Shown: positions 8,367 through 15,758 of the stretch, piece after piece
Position numbering within the stretch: the first letter of the stretch is position 1
Layout of the letters: the number at the start of each line of letters is the position of its first letter
Assembly (NCBI RefSeq): GCF_963664075.1
Contig: NZ_OY760916.1
Coordinates: forward strand, 1,676,001 to 1,740,000
Source of the DNA: an uncultured Desulfobulbus sp.
Lineage (GTDB): Bacteria; Desulfobacterota; Desulfobulbia; Desulfobulbales; Desulfobulbaceae
Length of the DNA: 64,000 nucleotides
Direction: 5' to 3'
The notes under the pieces: generated by a model
Told to the model about the DNA's origin: nothing
What the model saw: only the letters and a program-made list of their open reading frames with translations
Database searches by the model: none
Position numbers and translations under genes: made by a program

Positions 8367-9506
8367 ATGCTACGTTCTCTTTCCTGCTGTTTCCTTGTTC
8401 TCATTGCACTCATTCCTGACTGGGCCTTAGGGAAAACGCTTAAAACCATCTCTCAGGATCCTTACATCTCCGCGCTTGTCTTAGATGCAGATACCGGTAA
8501 GGTCCTCTATGAAGAGAACGCAGATACTCGGGTGTACCCTGCCAGTATGCTCAAACTCATGGATCTTTATGTTATTCTTGAGCGGATGCAGAAGGGGATA
8601 CTGCGGCCCCAGGAGATGGTGCAGGTGACCACCGAGAGTTATAAAACCGGCGGATCCCAGGTGTACCTTGATCCACGGGAAGAGTTCTCTGTCGAAGACT
8701 TGACCTATGCGCTGATGATTCAATCGGCTAATGACGCAGCTGTTGCATTGGCGACCCATATCGCCGGGTCTAAGGAGCGATTTGCCGATTTGATGAACCA
8801 AAAAGCCAAGGAATTAGGGATGATAAGCACCACCTTTCATTCTGTTCATGGTTTACCGCCCAGCGATGGACAGGAACCGGATGTGACCACTGCCAGGGAT
8901 ATGGGCAAGTTATGTCTGGCGCTGGTGCGCAACCCGGAAACCTTCAAATATACCGGGACTCGAATTCGTGGCTTTCGCAACGATACGTTCACCATGGTCA
9001 ATCATAATAAACTGTTGACCAAGTATACGGGTTGTGATGGGTTGAAAACCGGCTATTACCATGCCGCCGGCTTTTCCATCGGTGCCACTGCTCAAAAAAA
9101 TGGGGTACGGATTATTGCCCTGGTTATGGGAAGTCAAAATAGAAAAGTACGTGATCAGAAAGCGATGGAACTCCTTTCCAGAGGCTTTGCTCTGGTCCCC
9201 CCAAAACCTAGTACTACTGTGGGGGCGGCGATTGCACCTCCGCCGTCTGCCTCTTCAGCCGCTACGGCTCAACCAACCTTTGCAACTGTTCCCGCCGCAG
9301 TTACCCAAGCCCCTGCAGCGGTCTCAGAACCAGCGGAAGAGGTGTTTCCAGAAGAGGAGGAAAGTGGAGAATCCAGCAACTGGCGAATATTTTTTATCGG
9401 CTTTGGAGCCGGGTGCCTCTTTGTCCTGGCCTTTTTTATGATTGTGGGCTTCATGACCAGGCGTCGACCGACAAGACTCAAACCCAAATACAATATTCGC
9501 AATTAG
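8367..9506 (+). CDS. dacA: D-alanyl-D-alanine carboxypeptidase (S11) with C-terminal anchor
   Basis: A 379-aa penicillin-binding carboxypeptidase. After a signal peptide the S11 catalytic motifs occur in order: SMLK (Ser60 nucleophile, Lys63), SAN at 120-122 and KTG at 227-229. It trims the terminal D-Ala of peptidoglycan stem peptides in the periplasm. The usual C-terminal amphipathic anchor is replaced by a Pro/Ala-rich linker, an acidic patch (EEVFPEEEESGE) and a true membrane helix ending in a basic tail, so both ends may be membrane-linked. The start at 8367 gives the signal peptide; the upstream extension is out of character. Confidence 0.9.
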   Translation: MLRSLSCCFLVLIALIPDWALGKTLKTISQDPYISALVLDADTGKVLYEENADTRVYPASMLKLMDLYVILERMQKGILRPQEMVQVTTESYKTGGSQVYLDPREEFSVEDLTYALMIQSANDAAVALATHIAGSKERFADLMNQKAKELGMISTTFHSVHGLPPSDGQEPDVTTARDMGKLCLALVRNPETFKYTGTRIRGFRNDTFTMVNHNKLLTKYTGCDGLKTGYYHAAGFSIGATAQKNGVRIIALVMGSQNRKVRDQKAMELLSRGFALVPPKPSTTVGAAIAPPPSASSAATAQPTFATVPAAVTQAPAAVSEPAEEVFPEEEESGESSNWRIFFIGFGAGCLFVLAFFMIVGFMTRRRPTRLKPKYNIRN

Positions 9507-9553
9507 CCTATACCGCGTAACCTCTCTGCGAAATCAGTCTGATTGTACAGCCC

Positions 9554-9590
9554 CACGCCCTCCAATCTTTTTGGTGGGCGTGTTTTTTTT
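9554..9590 (+). terminator. Rho-independent terminator
   Basis: CACGCCC (9554-9560) pairs with GGGCGTG (9576-9582), with an inner CCAA/TTGG pair, followed by eight T. Confidence 0.9.
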
Positions 9591-9804
9591 ATGCACTGTC
9601 ACAATGTGGTTTTTAATCGAACAGATCAAAGTTTTTTGGTTTATACCTGCCAAATTACAGTGAATTTTACATGATTTGTCACTTATTTGCCTGAAGATAC
9701 ATTATTTTCTAATGTTTATTTATGCGATCTCTACTTGATTATTTCTGGGGATGCACTACAATTAAAGAGAATGAATATTAGGTATGATCAGAGGAGGAGT
9801 AACC
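9591..9804 (+). other. AT-rich leader before two small genes
   Basis: About 210 AT-rich bases upstream of the small genes. No confident promoter was identified; no clear sigma-54 or sigma-28 consensus is visible. Confidence 0.4.
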
Positions 9805-10005
9805 ATGCAGGTCCCTTCAGCAACGCTGCCAACATTGACTTCAGGATCTGTGCTTCGATCAGCCCAGCAACAACCGCTTTTGGCAGCCGATCTCATCAGC
9901 AAAACGGTCGAAAGCCTTGCGCAAGTACAATCTATGCCGGCACCTGCGCAGACAGCTGTTCAAACGGGATACAGTAAAGCAACTCGAATTGATGTTACAG
10001 CCTAA
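9805..10005 (+). CDS. Small protein, possibly YjfB-like putative motility family
   Basis: A 66-aa protein with a very strong ribosome binding site (GAGGAGG at 9791-9797), which makes a real gene likely. It has a Ser/Thr-rich start, a central amphipathic helix (LLAADLISKTVESLAQVQ), an Ala/Pro linker and the ending RIDVTA. Short proteins annotated as putative motility protein (YjfB type) share this plan and a similar C-terminal signature, but the match is by eye only. It has no signal peptide. The next gene has a comparable ending (TINTYA), so the two may be related. Confidence 0.6.
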   Translation: MQVPSATLPTLTSGSVLRSAQQQPLLAADLISKTVESLAQVQSMPAPAQTAVQTGYSKATRIDVTA

Positions 10006-10111
10006 GACCTGTTGACGACGACGTTGTGATAGGTTGAAAAATGAATACGGGTGTCCTGGAAAAAGTATGAGTCAAGACACTTTATAGCCACAGTGCAACG
10101 GGGAGAAAGAT

Positions 10112-10348
10112 ATGAATATTAACAGTGCGCAATCAGCTTATACCAACCCCATGTACCAGCCAGCGCAGAAAACTGGCGGCCAAACCATTCAGCAGGCCCA
10201 ACAGCCCCCTCAGCAAGTGCAACAGCCGCAACAGGCTCAGCCGCAGCCCAGTGAAGAGCGGCAGGAAAGTATGCTCACCCAGAGTCTTGAGGGGCCCCAG
10301 GGAGAACAAACGGAAACTCAAACGCGAACCATCAACACCTATGCTTAA
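10112..10348 (+). CDS. Small Gln/Pro-rich protein
   Basis: A 78-aa low-complexity protein dominated by Gln and Pro between residues 24 and 52, with a GGGAG ribosome binding site. It begins with NINSAQSAY and ends with RTINTYA. The ends resemble those of short putative motility proteins, but the middle is disordered. It follows the 66-aa gene by about 100 bases and ends before a bidirectional terminator, so the two probably form one unit. Function unknown. Confidence 0.6.
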   Translation: MNINSAQSAYTNPMYQPAQKTGGQTIQQAQQPPQQVQQPQQAQPQPSEERQESMLTQSLEGPQGEQTETQTRTINTYA

Positions 10349-10394
10349 GGAGTCAGTGCTCTTTTAGCTTACTTTTTTTAGGCGCAAGATTTCA

Positions 10395-10429
10395 GGCCGC
10401 ATCAATCTCTTGATGCGGCCTTTATTTTT
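10395..10429. terminator. Bidirectional terminator
   Basis: A perfect 11-bp stem, GGCCGCATCAA (10395-10405) and TTGATGCGGCC (10410-10420), with a 4-base loop and a T-rich tail lies between convergent genes. Confidence 0.92.
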
Positions 10430-10991
10430 GACAGATCTCTATACCGAGTTGCTGTGCCTGTTTGAGGTAATAGGCGCGTTTGAGAATATCGCCTTTTGCA
10501 TCCACCCCTTTGACCAGCAGCTCACCGTTATAGTTGAACTCCATGGCATCAAATCCATAGCGGACTGTGAGTTTGGCCCCTTCAAAAATTTTTCCGCCAT
10601 CGGTGGCCGCGACACTGACGAAATAGCCTTTTCGGTGTCCACGGTTCGGTTTAATCTCTCCCAGCAAGTATTTTCTACTCCAAAGCGCCTGGCACCTGTC
10701 GATAAAGATCTTGGTTTGGGCGGTTACCCCGTAAAAATAGATAGGAGAGCCTATAACAATGCGATCTGCTTGGTCAATTTTTTGATACAAGGGGACCATA
10801 TCGTCATCAAAAATACAGGTACCCTGTTTTTCACAGTGCCCACAACCAATGCAGGGAGTGATTATACACTGGGCGAGATGAATATGTTCGGCCCGGTACC
10901 CCGCCTGCTTAATCCCGCCTGAGATGTGCTCCAGCAACAGATCGGTATTTCCGCCCTGACGAGGACTTCCGTTAAGTAAAAGAATGTTCAT
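10422..10991 (-). CDS. Iron-sulfur flavoprotein (ISF-type NAD(P)H-FMN reductase)
   Basis: A 189-aa flavodoxin-fold protein. The phosphate-binding loop LNGSPRQGGNTD is at the N-terminus. A cysteine cluster C47-x2-C50-x2-C53-x5-C59 matches the 4Fe-4S motif of archaeal and clostridial ISF proteins, and a GSPIYFYG loop follows. Such proteins move electrons between ferredoxin or NAD(P)H and oxygen, peroxide or other acceptors. The start at 10991 has GGGAG upstream. The physiological partner is unknown. Confidence 0.87.
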   Translation of the reverse strand: MNILLLNGSPRQGGNTDLLLEHISGGIKQAGYRAEHIHLAQCIITPCIGCGHCEKQGTCIFDDDMVPLYQKIDQADRIVIGSPIYFYGVTAQTKIFIDRCQALWSRKYLLGEIKPNRGHRKGYFVSVAATDGGKIFEGAKLTVRYGFDAMEFNYNGELLVKGVDAKGDILKRAYYLKQAQQLGIEICQK

Positions 10992-11046
10992 GCAGCTCCC
11001 ATGTGCTGAAAAATTTAAGGCAAGAGCATTTGCCTGTTTTCGTCTT

Positions 11047-11832
11047 TTAAACCAGGTCGTTCCTTGCGTTTGCTTCTTTTGAGGTTTGCTTTTGTTGAAT
11101 CATTGACTTGGGTTTGCTTAGAAAGGAAACCGCCCGTCCCTCGCCGCTTTCGTCAAAGGGGCGTACGGTATTTTCGCTGGTTCGCTGCGCATCCAGGACC
11201 GCGTTCAGGTTGGCAAATATGGTGGCAACATCCTGGGGAAGATCAACTCCGGAACAGCGGCGCAGTGTTTCACCGTTTCGGTTGGCCTGAAGAACATTGT
11301 GCATCTCTTCAAGGGGGGTGACCACCCGTCGACTCAGACTGCGAATAAAGATAAGCCCTACAAGAAAGGCTGACAGTGCCATGAAGGTTACGCCCCAGCC
11401 ACCTGTACGGCCGAGTTGTTGAGCGTGGCGATCGGCGGCAAGCATAGCTGCCCGGTTGATCTCAGCCAGGTTTCCTATTGCCTGGATGCTTGCCTCTCTC
11501 GCTTGCCGGTCTCCCTGAAAAAGCTTGTTTTCATTGGATGTCAGTCGCTGCAGTGGTTCTGGTTCGAGATTTTCTGTAATGTTGGCCTGGGCGTTTTCAA
11601 GATAGGCGTGAAAAGTTTGCTGTTCTTCCTGGCTCAAAGATTTCCCTGTGCCAGTGAGGGCAAGGGTTGTGAGCATTCCTTCACAGGCTTGAAGGCTCCG
11701 TTCATTGCGGTCAAGGATAACCTCGATCGCTGGCGACATGCGCCCGAAGATGGCTATGGTTCCAATGGCCATGAGGATATTGAGCGCGACCAGAACCCAG
11801 GCCCCAACACGAATAGCGTGTGAGAGCCGCAT
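11047..11832 (-). CDS. HAMP-like membrane protein in the Ktr operon
   Basis: A 261-aa protein with membrane helices near residues 8-30 and 148-168 enclosing a helical periplasmic region of about 115 residues. After the second helix comes a HAMP-like stretch (RRVVTPLEEMHNVLQANRNG) and then a short charged tail. There is no kinase, cyclase or chemoreceptor output. This is the architecture of a sensor reduced to its input half. Its ATG lies one base after the ktrA stop, so it is co-translated with the potassium transporter. It may report a signal to KtrAB, but this is inference from position. Confidence 0.75.
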   Translation of the reverse strand: MRLSHAIRVGAWVLVALNILMAIGTIAIFGRMSPAIEVILDRNERSLQACEGMLTTLALTGTGKSLSQEEQQTFHAYLENAQANITENLEPEPLQRLTSNENKLFQGDRQAREASIQAIGNLAEINRAAMLAADRHAQQLGRTGGWGVTFMALSAFLVGLIFIRSLSRRVVTPLEEMHNVLQANRNGETLRRCSGVDLPQDVATIFANLNAVLDAQRTSENTVRPFDESGEGRAVSFLSKPKSMIQQKQTSKEANARNDLV

Positions 11833-11833
11833 A

Positions 11834-12493
11834 TTACACCCCTTGGGTAAGTTTGGTTATGGCCTCTTCATTGGAGACAACAATCAGTCGGTCGTCTGCG
11901 TGCAGCGGTTCTTGAGGGTTGGGTTGGAACACCTTGCTCGGACTGCCGCGTCGAATAGCTACAACCATGACGCCGAAACGCTTGGGAAGCGCCAGCTCAA
12001 TGAGTGATTTTCCCACCATGCTTGGGTGGATAGTCAGCTCCGTAATATGGAGATCTTCCCCCAAGGGCATATCAGCGATGATGTGACGATTAATGAGTCG
12101 ATTGGCAAAGCGTTGGCCAAATTCTTCCTCCGGGTTGACGACTAGATGGGCGCCAACAAGGAGAAGTATCCGCCGATGCATGGTATTGTTGGCCCGTCCA
12201 ATCACCCACGGCGCACCCATCTGGCGTAAGAGTGCGGTGCAGATGATGGAGGCCTCCTTGGAGTCATCGCCAATGGCACAGATACAGACATCCCTGCGAG
12301 CCGGTTCTAGCCGAGCCAGCTCACCCTCGTCGGTGGCATCGGTCAAAACAACCTGGGTCACAAAGGCAGAAGCCTCTTCGATGAGGGCTTTGCGGCGATC
12401 AACGGCAAGGACCTCTGCCCCTTTTTCACTTAACGTACGGGCGAGTGCCATTCCAAACTGGCCAAGGCCAATGATTAATATTTGTTGGGGCAT
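11834..12493 (-). CDS. ktrA: K+ uptake regulatory subunit KtrA (RCK protein)
   Basis: A 219-aa protein with an N-terminal RCK_N Rossmann domain (GLGQFGMALA, acidic residue after the second strand) and a C-terminal RCK_C domain from about residue 140. The length is typical for KtrA, half that of TrkA. The cytosolic octameric ring binds ATP/ADP (and NADH in relatives) and gates KtrB. It lies 9 bases after ktrB, in one operon with it and with the HAMP-like gene. Confidence 0.92.
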   Translation of the reverse strand: MPQQILIIGLGQFGMALARTLSEKGAEVLAVDRRKALIEEASAFVTQVVLTDATDEGELARLEPARRDVCICAIGDDSKEASIICTALLRQMGAPWVIGRANNTMHRRILLLVGAHLVVNPEEEFGQRFANRLINRHIIADMPLGEDLHITELTIHPSMVGKSLIELALPKRFGVMVVAIRRGSPSKVFQPNPQEPLHADDRLIVVSNEEAITKLTQGV

Positions 12494-12502
12494 AAAACTT
12501 TC

Positions 12503-14503
12503 CTAAGAAAGAGGGATGTGGGCATCAGGGTACTGGGATTGATTTGACTGATGCTCACTGCTTAAGAGGGTAAATAAGGTCATCGGTCCAATCCTGCCAA
12601 TGAACATGGTGAACATGATAATGATTTTTCCAATACCATCAAGTTGTGATGTCGCGCCTAGAGACAGCCCGGCTGTGCCGAGGGCTGACGTGGCCTCAAA
12701 AATGAGCTGAGCCGCTGGAATCTCCTGCGTCAGGGTCAGCGCCAGGACAACAAAGAGCCAGACAAAGCCGCCTGCAAAGAAGACGGTGATCGTTCGATTG
12801 ATCACATCCTGGGGGATTGTTCGATTACAGGCGACGACCTTGTCCTTTCCGGTGATCGTTGCCCAGAAGGTCAGTACGAGAATGCCCATTGTCGTGGTTT
12901 TGATACCACCCGCTGTACCGCCGGGGCTTCCTCCAACAAACATGGAGAGGAGCATGATGAGTAAGGTCGGATTCAGGACTGTACTCAAATCCACAGAATT
13001 AAACCCGGCTGTGCGTAGAGTGACGGATTGAAACCAGCTATTGGTGAGTTTATCAGAAAAACTCAGGCCAGCAAGAACATGATCCCATTCAATAAAGAGA
13101 AAAGCACAAAAACCGACGAGCAGCAGGACCAGGGTGGTGACGAGGGTAAGACTGGCCGCCAGGCCAATACGTCTTCCTTGGATCCACCGGGGGAGAAGCA
13201 GACAGGTCGATGGTGCCAGCCCCCCTGAAATAATGAGCAGAGCCACGGTGTGAAGAATCAGAGGTGAGTGCTGGTAGTCAACCAGATTGTAGCTGTTGAG
13301 GGCAAAGCCAGCATTGCAGAAGGCGGATACCGAGGTGAACAGTCCCTGCCAGAGGGCGGTGGTGAGGGGACTTCCATGAAGAAAAAAACCGATGGTGAGG
13401 AATAGAGCTCCGAGGAGTTCCACCAGGCAAGTAAACTTGAGAATGGTGACCAGAGAGTGGAGTAACTCCTGGTGGCTGGTCTCGGTCAGAGAGGTAAGAA
13501 TACGTTCCTGGCGCAGGCTTAAACGTTTGCCCAGTGCATGCAGGGCAACAGTGGTAATGGTCATAATTCCCAGGCCTCCCAACTGAATCAGAAGCAGCAG
13601 GCACCCCTGACCGAAACCGGTGAAATCCAGCTGGGTGTCAACCACCGTCAGGCCGGTAACACAGACTGCACTCACCGCAGTAAAGGCCGCGTCAAGAGGT
13701 GCAAGTGGCTCACCAGTGGCTGCCCAGCGGAGTTGCAGAAGGAAGGTGCCAAAGACACAGAGCGCAAAAAAAGTGCTGATTAAAACCCGGGCGGGATGAC
13801 CAAGAAAGGGATCCCACCATCGTTCCCGATGTTTGCCCTGAACATCTGCAATTCGAGGCAGGAACATGAGGCTGAATGTGCTGCAAAAGAGGGCTGCAAA
13901 ACCGGTGAGTGAAAAAACAATCGAGCTGGCGAGCAAAAAAAGACTCAGCAGGGGAAGCAGAAGAGGCCAGCGTTTTTGATGCGACTTTTTGTACGCCAGA
14001 AGTAAAAGCAAAAGTGGAATCTGGGCGACCAGTCCTGAAAAGCCGACCAGGAGCTCTCCTGGAAGGTGATGCAGCGGGTTACAAAGGTAGGAGAGACCGG
14101 CGACCACACAGAGGCCGTAGAGACTCGTTTTTGCGGAATGCAGCGACTGTGCATTGTTCTGTGCTTTTTTTTGCGCAACTGCGTAGGGAAAAGAAAAGAC
14201 ATAGGCGCCAGCTCCAATGAGTGCAATCCCACCAAACAGTCCGTTTAAGGGCGTGGCATTGAGATGCTTCCAGGCGGCCGCTCCAAAGCAGCAGAGTGCT
14301 GTGCTGCCCAGTAGACGTGAAACTCGTGGATACCTTTCCCCACAAATTCCCTGAAGCGTCAGTAGCAATGCGCTGAGCAGGCTCAGGCCCATGGTTGTCC
14401 AGGATTGCCATTCTCCAGAGGAAGAAAATCCAAGCAGGAGAGGCGCAGGAGCAAGAACAAACCAGAGGTATTGCCGGGAAAGCGTTGAACGAGTCAGATT
14501 CAT
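12503..14503 (-). CDS. ktrB: K+ uptake membrane subunit KtrB/TrkH family, long N-terminus
   Basis: A 666-aa membrane protein. The C-terminal 430 residues are a canonical KtrB: four pore loops with filter glycines occur in order (CVTGLT, FCNAGFA, LRTAGFN, LGTAGLS). About 220 residues with roughly seven extra hydrophobic segments precede this core, which classical KtrB of about 450 aa lacks. The ATG at 14503 is chosen; an upstream TTG start would add 23 non-hydrophobic residues. It couples K+ entry to the sodium or membrane gradient under control of KtrA. Confidence 0.9.
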   Translation of the reverse strand: MNLTRSTLSRQYLWFVLAPAPLLLGFSSSGEWQSWTTMGLSLLSALLLTLQGICGERYPRVSRLLGSTALCCFGAAAWKHLNATPLNGLFGGIALIGAGAYVFSFPYAVAQKKAQNNAQSLHSAKTSLYGLCVVAGLSYLCNPLHHLPGELLVGFSGLVAQIPLLLLLLAYKKSHQKRWPLLLPLLSLFLLASSIVFSLTGFAALFCSTFSLMFLPRIADVQGKHRERWWDPFLGHPARVLISTFFALCVFGTFLLQLRWAATGEPLAPLDAAFTAVSAVCVTGLTVVDTQLDFTGFGQGCLLLLIQLGGLGIMTITTVALHALGKRLSLRQERILTSLTETSHQELLHSLVTILKFTCLVELLGALFLTIGFFLHGSPLTTALWQGLFTSVSAFCNAGFALNSYNLVDYQHSPLILHTVALLIISGGLAPSTCLLLPRWIQGRRIGLAASLTLVTTLVLLLVGFCAFLFIEWDHVLAGLSFSDKLTNSWFQSVTLRTAGFNSVDLSTVLNPTLLIMLLSMFVGGSPGGTAGGIKTTTMGILVLTFWATITGKDKVVACNRTIPQDVINRTITVFFAGGFVWLFVVLALTLTQEIPAAQLIFEATSALGTAGLSLGATSQLDGIGKIIIMFTMFIGRIGPMTLFTLLSSEHQSNQSQYPDAHIPLS

Positions 14504-14624
14504 GGGATTTGTGAGATTAGATGCGTAAAAACAATCAAGATTGTGGATACCTGTAGCAGGATGGTATACCAATCACCACAGACTTGCACCTCTTTCCATG
14601 TTTACGGGAGGGACGTATCGACGC

Positions 14625-15758
14625 TTACTGTCCAGACTGTTCGTAAAATTGGGGTCTTGCAAGCCAATAGGAATCCGCAACTCCCCGGCGATAGGCCTTG
14701 AGCGATTGCAACGAGGAATGAATGCGCAGGTTGCTGTAGCCACCGTCGGGATTTTCCCAGCGTTCATGCCAGTAGACGGCCAGACGTATTCTGGGATATT
14801 TTTGGGGAATATGGGTAAAGGCCTTGGCGATAAATTCTGCTTTATCTCCCGGAGGAAATTCGCCCACGCCCCACTCAGCGAGGAAGATAGGCTTTTGCGG
14901 ATGCAGTTGGCTTATTTCCAGGTAGGGTCGATGGAGCATGTCGATAAAATCAGCCCACCCTTCGGTCCGAACCATTTTTCCGTAGACACTTAGTCCCAGC
15001 CAGTCAACATAATCATCACCTGGGTAGTATTGGGCCATGGAATTCCAGGAGGCAATGGGGGATGAATAATTGTTGGCATGAAATCCCCAGAGTATATTGT
15101 TCGCTCCCTGGGCCCGTACCCGATCAATCACATAGCGATAGGCCTTTTTAAAGGTTTCGGGGCCGGCATAGAGCGGTGTGGTCCCCTGGTAGTCTACAAT
15201 TGTCTCGCCACCGTAAAAGGTACCGGACCAGGGAAACCAGGTTCCGTTCATCTCAAGGCCCCAGGTAACCAGTAGTGGTTGTCCGTAGGCCCGGGCTGCT
15301 TTTGCCCAAGCATCGATGTAGCTGTCACATTGTCCGCTGAGAATATTGAGGAGGTTAAAACGATCCGGCCCCCTGCGTTCCACATAGGGTTTATCCCAGG
15401 GGGACCAGTAGAGCAGGGGGACTGCACCGTAAGACCGGATGATATGCACAGATTTTTCTGGGAAGTTCTGGTCTCCCCAGAAGTTACCAAAGGCGACCAC
15501 GGCAAGGGCTTTGCCGCTGAGTTCTTCAAAATCCTTGAGGGCATCAAAGGTGACTTGAGATTCACCAGGACCGAAATCGACAAAGGCGCCTGTATAGGCA
15601 CCATGGGTTGGTAGCACCAGAGTCTGTTGCCCGGTTTCCGACTCTGTCTTCAGGGGGCTTGCTTGTGTATCCTTTTCCTGCCGGTTGCATCCTGCTCCTA
15701 GCAGAAAGAGATGAACAATGAGCAGCACCAGGAGCCGTTTAAGTGACCTCTTATCCAT
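14625..15758 (-). CDS. GH26-like lipoprotein
   Basis: A 377-aa lipoprotein: the lipobox LGAGC near residue 24 follows a hydrophobic signal. The TIM-barrel resembles glycoside hydrolase family 26. The acid/base Glu sits in TWGLEMNGTWFPW and the nucleophile Glu in FLAEWGVGE, both in family context. Known GH26 members cut beta-mannans or mixed-linkage glucans. The ATG overlaps the end of the polysaccharide synthase gene by 8 bases (ATGGATAA). A role in trimming or releasing that polymer at the outer surface is likely by context, but the substrate is not established. Confidence 0.85.
   Translation of the reverse strand: MDKRSLKRLLVLLIVHLFLLGAGCNRQEKDTQASPLKTESETGQQTLVLPTHGAYTGAFVDFGPGESQVTFDALKDFEELSGKALAVVAFGNFWGDQNFPEKSVHIIRSYGAVPLLYWSPWDKPYVERRGPDRFNLLNILSGQCDSYIDAWAKAARAYGQPLLVTWGLEMNGTWFPWSGTFYGGETIVDYQGTTPLYAGPETFKKAYRYVIDRVRAQGANNILWGFHANNYSSPIASWNSMAQYYPGDDYVDWLGLSVYGKMVRTEGWADFIDMLHRPYLEISQLHPQKPIFLAEWGVGEFPPGDKAEFIAKAFTHIPQKYPRIRLAVYWHERWENPDGGYSNLRIHSSLQSLKAYRRGVADSYWLARPQFYEQSGQ

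Noticed and set aside
8126-8449. Minus-strand open frame of 107 codons upstream of the carboxypeptidase
   Set aside because: Overlaps the start of the real gene, has no ribosome binding site and shows no protein-like features.
12966-12976. GGATTCAGG inside ktrB as another copy of the dispersed motif
   Set aside because: Lies within coding sequence and matches only the short core, so it is probably coincidence.
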